A stretch of 32,750 bases of DNA from Spirochaetota bacterium. GTDB lineage: Bacteria; Spirochaetota; UBA4802; JAGODF01. Positions 6,797-15,349 of the stretch are shown piece by piece; position 1 is the stretch's first letter; each line of letters opens with the position of its first letter. The notes beneath the pieces are model-generated. The model was not told the DNA's origin. It saw only the letters and a program-made list of their open reading frames with translations, and searched no databases. The DNA is taken from the NCBI GenBank assembly GCA_029573825.1, contig JAKQCH010000075.1:1-32750 (forward strand), given 5' to 3'. A program made the position numbers and the translations under genes.

Positions 6797-8764
6797 GTGA
6801 GAAAGACGGTATATTTTATTGCGTGCAGTGTTATGTGCTCTGTGATACTGATTTCCGGAATATCATTTGCAGAGGATACTGCTGCAGATAGTGACCAGGG
6901 GGCGCAGGGGGTTTTCAGGTTCAGGGAGATCGTAGTAAAAGATAAGAAGGATCAGCCGGGAACAGTTTCGGTTCTCGGAGAAAAGGAGGTGAAGCAGTCC
7001 ACCAAAACAGATATTATCGGAGTAATAAGCGAAAATGTATCCAGTTTCCATACAGGTCAGAACCGAATGATGGGGTATGGTATTGCAAACTCAAATTCTG
7101 CAAAAATGAGTATACGGGGCATGGGTGTTTCAAGCTGGGGGCCAACTACAGGATTCCCTATTTACGTTGACGGATTCAGCACGGAAGCGCACATTTTCTC
7201 CCACCCGATGCCGGATGTTCTGGGAATGAAAAATATTGAGCGTATCGAAGTGTATCATGGACCTCAGCCGGTACTCTTCGGATCAGGAGCAATGGCCGGA
7301 GCGGTCAATGTTATCACGAAACGTCAGGAAGTTGACGGATATAAGACTATTGTATCAGGTTCCTACGGAACTGATAATACCACGGATGATTATATTCAGC
7401 ATCGCGGAAAAATGGGAATCATGGATTATGCGGCGTCCTATAACTTCAGGCACACGGACGGACACAGGGAGGAGGAAATAAACGGAACGGAATGCACCTC
7501 TGAATTTACCTCCCATAACGGGACAGCCCGTTTTGGTGTGCAGATGGGTGATCATTTCTATGTCAATGTTAACAGTTATATCGCGCATTTTAAAATGCAT
7601 GATCCCGGTCCGACAAACAGGGTTTTCTCTACAACCGAACTTGAAGTATTTGATGTTACAAGGGGAGGCGGCTCATTAAGCGTTCACAATACCTTTGAAA
7701 AAGCTGAAGGTTTTGTACAGGTTGCCTATAATCAGGGAAATCATACAATAACAGAACCTGCAAATGATACAGTAACATTTCAATCTGTTGATAAAACCTA
7801 CACCGCTAAGCTGCAGGAAACACTCAAAGTAATTGACGGTAACCGCGTTACTGTTGGAGCGGAATATAAAAAATACGGTGGTGATATTACAGATGATGCT
7901 AATACCGGCAAGCTGGAAGATGAATATCTTACTGATCTTTCTGCGTATGGTCTCGTTTCGCAACAAATAACCCGTTATTTGTTACTGTCAGCCGGAGGAA
8001 GATATACTGATAATAATAAATATGGCGGTTACAGCGCATATCAGGGAGGAATAATCGTAACTCCTGTAAAAACTACCAAAATATTTGCAAATGCAGCAAA
8101 AGGATTTAATATCCCCGGTATCCGTTATCGTTTTAATCTTGTGGGTATGCCTGGTCTTGTGAACGATATTAACAATGATCTTGAACCGGAAACAATGACA
8201 ACCTATGAGGCCGGAGTGGAGCAGACACTCTTTGAATACCTGACACTCGGGGCAACGGGCTATAAAATTTATTCACAAAACAGAATCCTTCTGGATAAAG
8301 CCCAGAAGAAATGGGTTAACGCAGACTATGATATCAATTATAAGGGTGTGGAACTCTTCGCACGGTTCAGCTATAAGGATATTGCCGGTGCCCGTATCGC
8401 GTATTCATTCATTGACAACAGGTATTCTATCGGCGGCGAACAGGATATGCTGGCATTTGTACCCAGACATAAAACAGTGTTTGGAATATTCGGAACGCTA
8501 TATAATGTGTATGTAGGTCTGAATGGAGAATATGTGCGGACAATATATCAGGATTATCCTACCTTTAAGCTTGATAATTATTTTGTGTTGAACGCGAAAG
8601 TTGCTTATACATTTCTCCAGCGATATCAGGTCTTTGTTAATTTGAATAACATTACAGACCAGCAGTATACTACATTTATCAGATCGAATAGTATGGGAAC
8701 AGTGTATGGCGATTACGATGTGCCTGGTTTCAATATGCTTGCAGGACTTACTGTGGAATTCTGA
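6797..8764 (+). CDS. TonB-dependent outer-membrane receptor
   Basis: A 655-residue TonB-dependent receptor. It starts with a GTG at 6797, supported by AAGGAGG at 6785-6791. A signal peptide (about residues 1-25, ending ISFAED) is followed by a TonB-box-like EIVVKD at about 44-49. The plug domain contains IYVDGF, IERIEVYHGPQPVLFGSGAMAGAVNVITKR and related motifs. Then comes the 22-strand-type barrel, ending in phenylalanine (GLTVEF) as outer-membrane barrels do. Such receptors import siderophores, cobalamin, metals or sugars using energy from TonB-ExbB-ExbD. None of these three, nor an ABC importer, lies nearby, so the substrate is unknown. The gene stands alone between divergent rlmN and convergent alr. 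By eye the barrel region is more A+T-rich than neighbouring housekeeping genes. That could reflect transfer or simply barrel composition. Confidence 0.93.
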   Translation: MRKTVYFIACSVMCSVILISGISFAEDTAADSDQGAQGVFRFREIVVKDKKDQPGTVSVLGEKEVKQSTKTDIIGVISENVSSFHTGQNRMMGYGIANSNSAKMSIRGMGVSSWGPTTGFPIYVDGFSTEAHIFSHPMPDVLGMKNIERIEVYHGPQPVLFGSGAMAGAVNVITKRQEVDGYKTIVSGSYGTDNTTDDYIQHRGKMGIMDYAASYNFRHTDGHREEEINGTECTSEFTSHNGTARFGVQMGDHFYVNVNSYIAHFKMHDPGPTNRVFSTTELEVFDVTRGGGSLSVHNTFEKAEGFVQVAYNQGNHTITEPANDTVTFQSVDKTYTAKLQETLKVIDGNRVTVGAEYKKYGGDITDDANTGKLEDEYLTDLSAYGLVSQQITRYLLLSAGGRYTDNNKYGGYSAYQGGIIVTPVKTTKIFANAAKGFNIPGIRYRFNLVGMPGLVNDINNDLEPETMTTYEAGVEQTLFEYLTLGATGYKIYSQNRILLDKAQKKWVNADYDINYKGVELFARFSYKDIAGARIAYSFIDNRYSIGGEQDMLAFVPRHKTVFGIFGTLYNVYVGLNGEYVRTIYQDYPTFKLDNYFVLNAKVAYTFLQRYQVFVNLNNITDQQYTTFIRSNSMGTVYGDYDVPGFNMLAGLTVEF

Positions 8765-8841
8765 TAATATTCAGATACTGCCTTTTTTGTCCCTTCACGT
8801 TCAGCAGGGGGCCGGGTAACCGTTCCTCTGCTGTCGACATG

Positions 8842-9960
8842 TCAGTCATCATTGACGTATATGCGGGGGACCCGCTTCGACATGCCGCATGTCACTTCGT
8901 AAGGAATTGTGCCGATCATTTCCGCAATGGTTTCCGCGGTGATTGTTTCCTGCCCGAACAGTATAACCTCTTCTCCCGGAGGGTAGGTGTCATTTCCAAT
9001 GTCCACAAGTATCTGGTCCATGCAGACTTTACCGACCACGGGATACTCCTTTCCCTGAATAAGAACCTTCCCTCTGTTCGAGAGAAACCTGCTGTAGCCG
9101 TCGCCGTAGCCCACGGGAATTGTGGCAATATTTGTTTCGCGGTTCGTCGTATGGATCAGGCCGTAGGATATTCCGGTCCCCGGGGGAACACGCTTTACGA
9201 AAACAATACAGCTTTTCAGGGTCATTGCGGGGGTGATAACAATGCTCTTCCGGCAGTCAGGCGAGGGTGCGTATCCATAGGCCATAACACCGGGGCGTAT
9301 CATCGTGAAATACGATTCACCGAAATTCAGGATAGCGGCGCTGTTGGCGGCATGCTGCAGGGGGATGGTGATCCCCCGTGATGATATATCCGCGAGAATG
9401 TCCCTGAATAGTGAAATCTGCTCTCTGGTGAATGGTGATGCGGGATCATCAGAGACCGGAAAATGGGTGAAAATTCCTTCAAGGCTGATATTGCCGAGGG
9501 AGGAGATTTTCTCTGCGATATCCGCTGCATGTCCGGAACGGCAGCCGATTCTTCCCATGCCGGTATCAACTTTCAGGTGAAGCGGCGCACGGATGCCGCG
9601 CAGCTCTGCGCGTTCATTGATGGAAGCCGGGAGGGAGTATTCTGCGACGGTTTGCGTCAGAGCGTATTCAAGGATTGTGTCGATGGTTTCTGTATCCGGA
9701 AGAATCAGGCCGAGGATCAGTATGGGCAGCGTAATTCCTGCTTCCCGCAGCTCAATCCCTTCAATTGGTGAAGACACCCCTAACATGTCAGCAAGATGAT
9801 GTCGCTCGACATATCGGGCCACGGGCACCGCCCCGTGGCCGTAGCCGTCAGCCTTTATCGCCATAAGAATCCTGACATGGCTTCCCGCCTTCTCTTTTAT
9901 GTTGCGGAGGTTGTTGCCGATGGCGGTACAATCGATTTCAATTCGTGTGTGCTGCAGCAT
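8842..9960 (-). CDS. alr: Alanine racemase
   Basis: A 372-residue, full-length PLP-dependent alanine racemase that makes D-alanine for peptidoglycan. The PLP-binding lysine is K36 in AIKADGYGHG. The LHLKVDTGMGRIG block carries K130, the position that is carbamylated in several homologues, and R137. The second catalytic base is Y266 in GISYGLIHTT. IPVGYGDGY and KVCMDQ follow as usual. The start ATG at 9960 gives the conventional N terminus, although no strong Shine-Dalgarno precedes it. It acts in the cytoplasm. It is apparently monocistronic and divergent from the response-regulator gene. A weak imperfect hairpin (8802-8833) lies between its stop and the convergent receptor gene but lacks a T tract. 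Confidence 0.95.
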   Translation of the reverse strand: MLQHTRIEIDCTAIGNNLRNIKEKAGSHVRILMAIKADGYGHGAVPVARYVERHHLADMLGVSSPIEGIELREAGITLPILILGLILPDTETIDTILEYALTQTVAEYSLPASINERAELRGIRAPLHLKVDTGMGRIGCRSGHAADIAEKISSLGNISLEGIFTHFPVSDDPASPFTREQISLFRDILADISSRGITIPLQHAANSAAILNFGESYFTMIRPGVMAYGYAPSPDCRKSIVITPAMTLKSCIVFVKRVPPGTGISYGLIHTTNRETNIATIPVGYGDGYSRFLSNRGKVLIQGKEYPVVGKVCMDQILVDIGNDTYPPGEEVILFGQETITAETIAEMIGTIPYEVTCGMSKRVPRIYVNDD

Positions 9961-10063
9961 AGTAAGCTGGTTATCTACCCGTAGAGAAATTCGTCAAATA
10001 ATTTTTTTTGAAACTCGGGAAAGATTTTTATAGTGACCCTGAAATATGATTGCATTTTTTATA

Positions 10064-10092
10064 TTGACAGATGGTTTTGTATTATTTACTAT
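10064..10092 (+). promoter_or_regulatory. Sigma-70-type promoter of the receiver-domain gene
   Basis: TTGACA (10064-10069), 17 bases, TACTAT (10087-10092). Transcription would start near 10099. That places any start codon before that point (an ATG at 10071 is in frame) upstream of the transcript, and supports the ATG at 10125. Confidence 0.7.
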
Positions 10093-10124
10093 ACAAGCTT
10101 ACGAGAATCCGATGGAGAAGTACG

Positions 10125-10565
10125 ATGAAGAGTGCCCATGATTTCCCAAACCTCAACCCTAAAAATCCCGATGGTGTGAAACCGAACGGAAAGCCGTATC
10201 AGCTGATTATTGTTGAAGATAAAGATTTTCACCGGAAACAGCTGGTACAGATACTGGAATCCGAAGGATACCGGATTTTAGGTGCGTTTCAGAATGGGAA
10301 AGAAGCGCTTTCGTTTTATGAAAAGAATAAAAACGATGTTGACCTCATTACGACAAATCTTGATATGCCTGTTATGGACGGGTATTCTTTTCTCTTTGAA
10401 CTGAGTCAGAAAGAGCTGAAAGCGAAACTGGTATTTATCAGTGAAGAGACCACAAAAGGGGTGGTGCAGGATTTATTAAAAATGGGTGCTGCAGATTTTA
10501 TACTCAAACCGATTCAGCGGGGGCGGGTCCTTGAGAGAATTAAACTTGCCCTCCAGAGAAAATAA
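10125..10565 (+). CDS. Single-domain response regulator with Asn at the phospho-acceptor position
   Basis: A 146-residue CheY-like receiver with a 25-residue N-terminal extension rich in Asn and Pro. Receiver landmarks are E31-D32 (VEDKD, acid pair), S106 (FISEE, switch Ser/Thr) and K128 (LKPI). At the phospho-acceptor site the usual Asp is Asn78, read by alignment with the invariant MPxMDG that follows (TTNLDMPVMDG against the CheY pattern SDWNMPNMDG). The codon is AAT, one base from the Asp codon GAT. Normal aspartyl phosphorylation is therefore not expected, making this a pseudo-receiver. Start ATG 10125 has GGAG 7 bases upstream and lies after the promoter at 10064-10092. There is no output domain. 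The next gene, 75 bases downstream on the same strand, is a tail-anchored protein and may be a partner. Confidence 0.85.
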   Translation: MKSAHDFPNLNPKNPDGVKPNGKPYQLIIVEDKDFHRKQLVQILESEGYRILGAFQNGKEALSFYEKNKNDVDLITTNLDMPVMDGYSFLFELSQKELKAKLVFISEETTKGVVQDLLKMGAADFILKPIQRGRVLERIKLALQRK

Positions 10566-10640
10566 TATTTTTTAAGTGGGAACAATCATTTTTTACGATA
10601 ATATACTATACTACTTCAAACTACTTCAACTGGAATTGTA

Positions 10641-11723
10641 ATGAGCGAAGAACTTGATTCCGCAGTCAGTTCCCTGGGTGAACAGACAAAGAAGCTGAAT
10701 ATCGCCCTTTATTATGTGAATGGCGATATGCAGAAGGCAAAACAGATGGTTGCGGGGACATATAAGGACCTTTATGCCCTGAAATGCAATTTTACTTCCT
10801 CATCGCTATATGGCGCGTTTCTGATTCATTACAATCACATGAGCTTTAAAATAACGAATATTTATGTCGCCGTCGGTCCTTCGTACGCGGTGCAGAGCAT
10901 TGAGGCGGGAGACGACTGGAGGACTTTCGAGAAGGCCATTCACAGCTATATTGAGTCCGGCGAACAGGATGACATCCTCAGCCGTACACTGCGTGATAAG
11001 CTTACCAACAGTTTCTCATTCCTTTTTATTGGCGATCTCAACAAATATCTTAAAGCGAATAATGATATCTCCCTGAACAGGATGTTTCAGAAGGTCATTC
11101 AGGATTCACTCGGCCTTCAGCGTGTTGAAGCAAATATGATGTATCAGGCCATAACATCCCTTGAAATGGAACTTTTCTCGATCACCGCGCGGAAGCTTGA
11201 TCAGCAGTTGATTGACAGCCAGAAATCGAAGGATGAACAGCCTGTACAGCCGGCACAGCCTGAAAAGACTGTTTCATCGGAACCGAAGGTGGGACAGGAC
11301 GGGGTCAAGCTTATCATACACTGCAGTTTGATCCTGTCACCGATTAAGGGAAAGGATATTTCAAAACTTCTTCCCGGCGACAGGGTGAAGGTGAACATTG
11401 TCGACAACAATCCCAAGGCGGTTACTGTCGCGGAAGCGTTTGATGCATATAAGGACAACAAGTTTCTTCCCATAATCGGAAGGATAAAGTCGATACAGCA
11501 GGTCCCCGGTTCCGGGTATCTGATTTATGCGGTAATCGCGAAGGGAATTATCGCGAAGATCATTGAAGAGGAAGACAATATACGGGTTGCAATGGACCCT
11601 GCCTACAGCGTTACCGCGACGGAAGAGGCTGAAGCCAAGTCCAATCTCCCCATTATCATGATAGTTATGACCGCAATAGCTATCGCTATCGGTGTGATTA
11701 TCGTCCTCCTGAATCTCTTATAG
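10641..11723 (+). CDS. Tail-anchored membrane protein of unknown function
   Basis: I do not recognise a family for this 360-residue protein. Residues 1-195 are mixed alpha/beta, without signal peptide. About 196-220 is a low-complexity linker rich in Gln, Pro, Glu and Lys ([18 protein letters not shown]). Residues 223-315 form a second beta-rich domain. The last 26 residues (about 335-360) are one hydrophobic helix, so the protein should be anchored by its C terminus with both domains in the cytoplasm. The start at 10641 has only a weak GGAAT upstream. It follows the Asn-receiver gene and ends 6 bases inside the convergent hisF stop region (stops overlap). The layout suggests a membrane-attached signalling or secretion-related adaptor, but this is inference. 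Confidence 0.75.
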   Translation: MSEELDSAVSSLGEQTKKLNIALYYVNGDMQKAKQMVAGTYKDLYALKCNFTSSSLYGAFLIHYNHMSFKITNIYVAVGPSYAVQSIEAGDDWRTFEKAIHSYIESGEQDDILSRTLRDKLTNSFSFLFIGDLNKYLKANNDISLNRMFQKVIQDSLGLQRVEANMMYQAITSLEMELFSITARKLDQQLIDSQKSKDEQPVQPAQPEKTVSSEPKVGQDGVKLIIHCSLILSPIKGKDISKLLPGDRVKVNIVDNNPKAVTVAEAFDAYKDNKFLPIIGRIKSIQQVPGSGYLIYAVIAKGIIAKIIEEEDNIRVAMDPAYSVTATEEAEAKSNLPIIMIVMTAIAIAIGVIIVLLNLL

Positions 11724-12482
11724 GACCGACCTGACGGGGATATCCCGTGTTCGCAGATATTCTTTTACTTCCCGTATGGATATCTCCCGGAAATGGAAGA
11801 TTGAGGCGGCAAGCACCGCGTCAGCTTTTCCCGCAGTGAGACCTTCGTACATGTGTTCAATAGTGCCGACACCCCCGGAAGCGATTACAGGGACCGGTAC
11901 CGCATCAGCGATTTTCCCTGTCAGTTCAATATCATACCCTTCACGTGTGCCGTCGCGGTCCATACTTGTAAGAAGTATTTCACCTGCCCCCAGGTCGCAG
12001 GCTTGTCGGGCCCATTCGATGGCATCCAGTTCAGTCGGTGTTCTCCCTCCGTGAAGATACACGGTCCAGCTTCCGCGGTCATTCCGCTTTGCGTCGATGG
12101 CGACAAGTATACACTGGGAGCCGAAGCGCATCGCGGATTCATTAATAATAACCGGATTTTCAACCGCAGCGGTGTTCATTGAAACTTTATCGGCTCCGTT
12201 TTCAAGAATTTCCCGTACATCGTCCACTGTACGGATTCCCCCTCCCACGGTAAAGGGTATGTTGACTGTTTCCGCTACATCTTTCACCATTTTCAGAATA
12301 ATGTTTCTTCTGTCGGAAGAGGCGGTGATATCAAGAAATACCAGTTCATCGGCTCCCTCCTCATCGTAAAAGATGCCATGTGCTACGGGGTCGCCGGCAT
12401 CCTGAAGATTGACAAAATTTATTCCCTTCACTACCCGCCCGTTCATCACGTCAAGGCAGGGGATAATTCGTTTCGCGAGCAT
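11718..12482 (-). CDS. hisF: Imidazole glycerol phosphate synthase, cyclase subunit
   Basis: A 254-residue (beta/alpha)8 barrel, full length. The two catalytic aspartates are D11 (PCLDV) and D130 (VAIDAKR). The phosphate-binding Gly-rich turns FTVGGGIRT and VIASGGVG are present. HisF uses ammonia delivered by HisH to cyclise PRFAR to IGP and AICAR in histidine synthesis. The frame is open upstream to 12659, but the ATG at 12482 has an AAGGAAAGAG Shine-Dalgarno and gives exactly the family N terminus ([12 protein letters not shown]). No hisH or other his gene is nearby, so it is a dispersed his locus. It is the last gene of a minus-strand run whose upstream members are the sigma factor and its partners, with a 100-base gap in front of it. 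Confidence 0.95.
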   Translation of the reverse strand: MLAKRIIPCLDVMNGRVVKGINFVNLQDAGDPVAHGIFYDEEGADELVFLDITASSDRRNIILKMVKDVAETVNIPFTVGGGIRTVDDVREILENGADKVSMNTAAVENPVIINESAMRFGSQCILVAIDAKRNDRGSWTVYLHGGRTPTELDAIEWARQACDLGAGEILLTSMDRDGTREGYDIELTGKIADAVPVPVIASGGVGTIEHMYEGLTAGKADAVLAASIFHFREISIREVKEYLRTRDIPVRSVL

Positions 12483-12582
12483 ACTCTTTCCTTTCGATAT
12501 CATGCTTTTTCTGTCGTCAAACTGCACGGTATATTTCTCTCTGTCCACAGCAAAAAGCGTTTTCTGTTTCAGATGTGTAACA

Positions 12583-13323
12583 TTATTGCAGTTTTCCCGC
12601 AATTTCACCTGAAAAGTTCCTGCATGCTTCGGGAATATCATTTTCCGAGTGTATCTCAACGCTTTTGTAAAATAATATTTTTGATGATGCCGGGTCGATA
12701 ATACGGGCGGTAAAGCGGTATCCCTCGCCGAACCTTATAACCGAACCCATGAGCATATTTTTTATAATATGGTCTTCGGTGTCACGGGAGGAGAATACTG
12801 CAATCCTCTTTCCCGGGAGCCGGGATGAGAGTTCCGTTTTTAACGCGGCAGTTATGTTCCGGGCTATGGATGTATCAACCCCGCTGTTGTCAAAGGGAAT
12901 TATTCCCACATGATAGATAACCACAGGGGTGCTCACCGCCTGTGGGGTCTCGTGTCTCCCACCTGTGTTTACAGTGACCGGCTCTGCTGCCTGCTGTATT
13001 TCGGTTTCCAGCGGTTTATTCTTTTCAATAATTCTGTGAACCGTATACACTGCCGCACCGGTAATAGTAATCGTTGTGAGAACAGCCGCAGTCCATGCCG
13101 CAACTGTTGCCTTCATAAGGCTTAGGGTGATTCCTGTTTTCCTCACAAAGAAAAACAGCGAAATAATCAGGAATGTCATAAGCCCGTATTGCCTGTTCTT
13201 CTTTAAGATATGAACAATGGTTTTTTTCCGGGATTTCAGCATTTCCTTTCTGACTGCAGGAGGAAGCGGTTCCGTGAATTTATATGTCGACAGCAATGAT
13301 TCCAGGGATATTTTTTCGTTCAT
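12583..13323 (-). CDS. Membrane protein with TolB/CsgG-like domain, probable sigma-factor partner
   Basis: 246 residues. The N-terminal 46 residues are basic and soluble. Two hydrophobic segments follow (about 47-60 and 70-93), then a Thr/Pro/Glu-rich linker (about 103-132), then a domain (133-246). That domain starts [16 protein letters not shown] and resembles the TolB-N/LpoB/CsgG-type fold (strand, Asn-rich turn, helix, then a [18 protein letters not shown] strand pair). Its ATG overlaps the sigma-factor stop (ATGA, 13320-13323), so the two are translationally coupled. That is the normal arrangement of ECF sigma and anti-sigma genes. The zinc-binding HxxxCxxC of ZAS anti-sigmas is absent, so the anti-sigma role is inference. 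Topology is uncertain: two true membrane spans would return the C-terminal domain to the cytoplasm. Confidence 0.7.
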   Translation of the reverse strand: MNEKISLESLLSTYKFTEPLPPAVRKEMLKSRKKTIVHILKKNRQYGLMTFLIISLFFFVRKTGITLSLMKATVAAWTAAVLTTITITGAAVYTVHRIIEKNKPLETEIQQAAEPVTVNTGGRHETPQAVSTPVVIYHVGIIPFDNSGVDTSIARNITAALKTELSSRLPGKRIAVFSSRDTEDHIIKNMLMGSVIRFGEGYRFTARIIDPASSKILFYKSVEIHSENDIPEACRNFSGEIAGKLQ

Positions 13324-13847
13324 AAGAGGTCCTCCAGGTCTGCAACTCCTTTCATTTTAAAATACTCAATGAGACGCCGCATTACAATACTGTATTGATA
13401 GCGAACCTGTCGTTCTGTCATGCCAAGCTGTCTGCCGGCTTCCCTGTAGGTGAAATTGTATAGTGCAATAAGGTCAAAAAGAAGTTTGTTCCTTTCATTG
13501 CCGAAATTTTCCATGTCTTCAAGGGCTTCTTCAATAATAATCCGGGTGTCCCTGAACCCATTCACAAACATAAGGTTGACATCGTTATAAACCTCGTCAA
13601 TGTCGGTATCAGTTCCACCTTTTTTACGAAAGTGTTCTAACACAACATAGCGCAGGGTTCCCAGAAGCCATTTCCGGGGCGTCTGGACCTCATCGAATTT
13701 TTCATAAAACCGGATAAATACCTCCTGGCAAATATCATGGGTGTCATCGGGATTTCCGATCTTGGAATATACGGTGCAGTATACAATCGGATAGTAATCG
13801 CTGTACACTTCCGTAAATTCCCTGGTTTTTTGATCAAGAGAGTTCAT
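13320..13847 (-). CDS. ECF-like sigma-70 family RNA polymerase sigma factor
   Basis: A 175-residue two-domain sigma factor. Region 2 (about 10-75) shows DYYPIVYCTVYSKIG, DDTHDICQEVFIRFYEKF and the -10-binding segment PRKWLLGTLRYVVLEHFRK. Region 4 (about 117-165) has the helix-turn-helix YREAGRQLGMTERQVRYQYSIVMRRL for the -35 element. There is no region 1.1 or 3, which places it in the group 4 (ECF) class. GAGGAT lies 4 bases before the start ATG at 13847. It overlaps the downstream membrane-protein gene by 4 bases and is preceded by a small lipoprotein gene and a CsgG-like/barrel gene on the same strand. These neighbours suggest that it responds to, and controls, envelope components. I could not identify its promoter motif. 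Confidence 0.85.
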   Translation of the reverse strand: MNSLDQKTREFTEVYSDYYPIVYCTVYSKIGNPDDTHDICQEVFIRFYEKFDEVQTPRKWLLGTLRYVVLEHFRKKGGTDTDIDEVYNDVNLMFVNGFRDTRIIIEEALEDMENFGNERNKLLFDLIALYNFTYREAGRQLGMTERQVRYQYSIVMRRLIEYFKMKGVADLEDLL

Positions 13848-13895
13848 CTATATCCTCATGTCACAATAATAGTTCCGGCAATCACTAAATAATAT

Positions 13896-13950
13896 CATTC
13901 ACCCGTCATGGGAATTCCGGCAGCAAAAAACTGTTTTGTGCCGGTGAATG
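13896..13950 (-). repeat. Nested inverted repeats between the lipoprotein and sigma-factor genes
   Basis: An inner stem pairs 13917-13928 with 13934-13944 (11 bp with one bulged G at 13923, 5-base loop). An outer repeat pairs CATTCACC (13896-13903) with GGTGAATG (13943-13950). The two share two G residues, so they could be alternative folds. The element lies just after the lipoprotein stop and about 50 bases before the sigma start. No T tract follows on the minus strand. It may be an attenuator, a processing site or a terminator without a U run. Confidence 0.45.
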
Positions 13951-13956
13951 TATAAT

Positions 13957-14127
13957 TCACTCGAACTTCGAATTGTCCCACTGTGATGTTCCGAAGACAC
14001 CGGGCTCGAGGTTCTTATTATAAATTGAATCTTCCATTGTGTCCGAACAGGATAATGCAGAAAATGCAAGACAACTCACTGCAAAGAGCGTGACCGCTGC
14101 AAGGGGCAATGGTTTATAAAATTTCAT
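13957..14127 (-). CDS. Small lipoprotein, 56 residues
   Basis: The ATG at 14127 has AAGGATAAAG just upstream and begins a classical lipoprotein signal: basic start (MKFYKP), hydrophobic core, then the lipobox SALSC with Cys27 as the lipidated residue. An in-frame ATG at 14175 would put 16 charged residues in front of the signal, so it is not chosen. The mature part is only about 29 residues (CSDTMEDS... ending WDNSKFE), acidic and without a recognisable domain. It lies 59 bases downstream of the CsgG-like gene and upstream of the sigma factor on the same strand, so it is probably part of that unit. I infer that it is an envelope-anchored signal or accessory peptide. Confidence 0.65.
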   Translation of the reverse strand: MKFYKPLPLAAVTLFAVSCLAFSALSCSDTMEDSIYNKNLEPGVFGTSQWDNSKFE

Positions 14128-14186
14128 GGCTTTATCCTTCCTGTTATATTCTTTATATATAAAAAAGTCTTCCATTGTGGTAATGA

Positions 14187-15209
14187 CTAAAATAACGATT
14201 TTGCACCAATTCCCGTTGATACAAAGTATCCCCGGTGATCATGTTCAAAAAACACAGAATAGTCCTGTACCACTGCGAGGTACCATCTGTAGGAAAGCTT
14301 GATGTGAAATTCCCCTCGGACACTGATAAGGGGATTGTAGTAATAACTGGTGCGGTAATTCCGCTCGCCGTATGTTCTCATTTCAATGTCATCATGTTCA
14401 ATTCTGCTGAAAAGATATCCCCCTCCCAGAGACGGTGTGAATCGGACAAAACTGTTAAGGACAAAGGGCTGGCCGCAATGGACAGTAACCGGCGCGATGT
14501 AATAAGAACGGGTTGAATCCTGCCCGGGATCAATGTAAAAAATCCCGGCAGACAGTGATGTGGTGAATGCCGGTAATGGGAATGTGTTCAGGGAATAGCT
14601 TGTGCGGATGCCGTATCCGCCTCCTGCGCCGTCTGAAAAATCTCCCAGTGGTAATATATATTCCGCAGCTGCCGCAATGGTGAACATTCCCGATATGGGG
14701 GGAATGCCGAGGTAGTAATTGTCAATTCTTTCCGCCATGTCCTCCACGGCATTCTGAATATCGTATTCATCATGGGCAGTTATGGGAAGGCTGACATCGA
14801 TGGTGCCGGTCTGAACATCAATAATTCTTGTTTCAATCCTGAAATGTCCGACTTTATTTATCGATCCCACCACAACTTTTTCAACAGAGACCATTCTGCC
14901 GATTGCGGCGGCACGAAACGGGTCCTTAACCGTACCGTGCCGTTTCCCGTAATGCAGCGCCGCAAGCTGAACACGGCTTCGCTCAAGGAGAACAAACTGC
15001 GGGCATTCGAAAAGCTTTCCTGTCATCATGTCGGATACGGCATTTCCCATGGAGGAGGGGCAGTTGTTGGCGTCAAAGTTCATAATGGCAATTGTGATTT
15101 TCCGGACTTTTTCAGCGCTGGCGGTATTCTCCCGAACAGGGGCGCTGCCGCTTATAACAGGCAGTGCAATGAATATCAGAGGTATGAGATAACTATGTTT
15201 CATGGTCAT
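14187..15209 (-). CDS. CsgG-like N-terminal domain fused to a predicted outer-membrane barrel
   Basis: 340 residues with a signal peptide (about 1-23). Residues 36-165 match the CsgG/LpoB-type fold: ITIAIMNFDANNC, a helix ending DMMTGKLF, FVLLERSRV, VSVEKVVVGSINKVGHFRIETRIIDVQTG. This domain is common in envelope proteins of spirochaetes. From about 175 to the end the sequence alternates short aromatic beta strands and turns (for example GGGYGIRTSYSL, YYNPLISVRGEF) and ends in phenylalanine (AKSLF), as outer-membrane beta-barrels do. The predicted place is the outer membrane with the CsgG-like domain in the periplasm. Two ATGs (15209 and 15203) are possible starts, neither with a clear Shine-Dalgarno. 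It is the first gene of a minus-strand run with the small lipoprotein, sigma factor and TolB-like membrane protein. Function unknown. Confidence 0.75.
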   Translation of the reverse strand: MTMKHSYLIPLIFIALPVISGSAPVRENTASAEKVRKITIAIMNFDANNCPSSMGNAVSDMMTGKLFECPQFVLLERSRVQLAALHYGKRHGTVKDPFRAAAIGRMVSVEKVVVGSINKVGHFRIETRIIDVQTGTIDVSLPITAHDEYDIQNAVEDMAERIDNYYLGIPPISGMFTIAAAAEYILPLGDFSDGAGGGYGIRTSYSLNTFPLPAFTTSLSAGIFYIDPGQDSTRSYYIAPVTVHCGQPFVLNSFVRFTPSLGGGYLFSRIEHDDIEMRTYGERNYRTSYYYNPLISVRGEFHIKLSYRWYLAVVQDYSVFFEHDHRGYFVSTGIGAKSLF

Positions 15210-15282
15210 TGCTTGTAACTAAAAAATTTCATACGAATTACTGTACCGGAATGATCAGCATGCCCCTAAGCTTGTAATAAAA

Positions 15283-15308
15283 AAATCTCCAGCACTATCA
15301 TGAGATTT
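15283..15308 (-). terminator. Possible weak terminator (minus strand)
   Basis: AAATCTC (15283-15289) pairs perfectly with GAGATTT (15302-15308). On the minus strand the stem runs directly into a T-rich tract (complement of the A-run at about 15278-15285). The stem is only 7 bp and A+T-rich, so it is weak. Confidence 0.35.
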
Positions 15309-15349
15309 ACTCCTGAATATGTTTTATCCATGCCGGAAGTCGATAGTAC

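Noticed and set aside
8802-8833. Hairpin between alr and the TonB receptor gene (CAGCAG/CTGCTG, extended with a mismatch)
   Set aside because: Only 6 clean base pairs, a long loop and no T tract on either strand, so not called as a terminator.
12483-12659. N-terminal extension of HisF
   Set aside because: The 59 extra residues are not part of the HisF barrel. The ATG at 12482 has a strong Shine-Dalgarno and overlap with the upstream gene is avoided.
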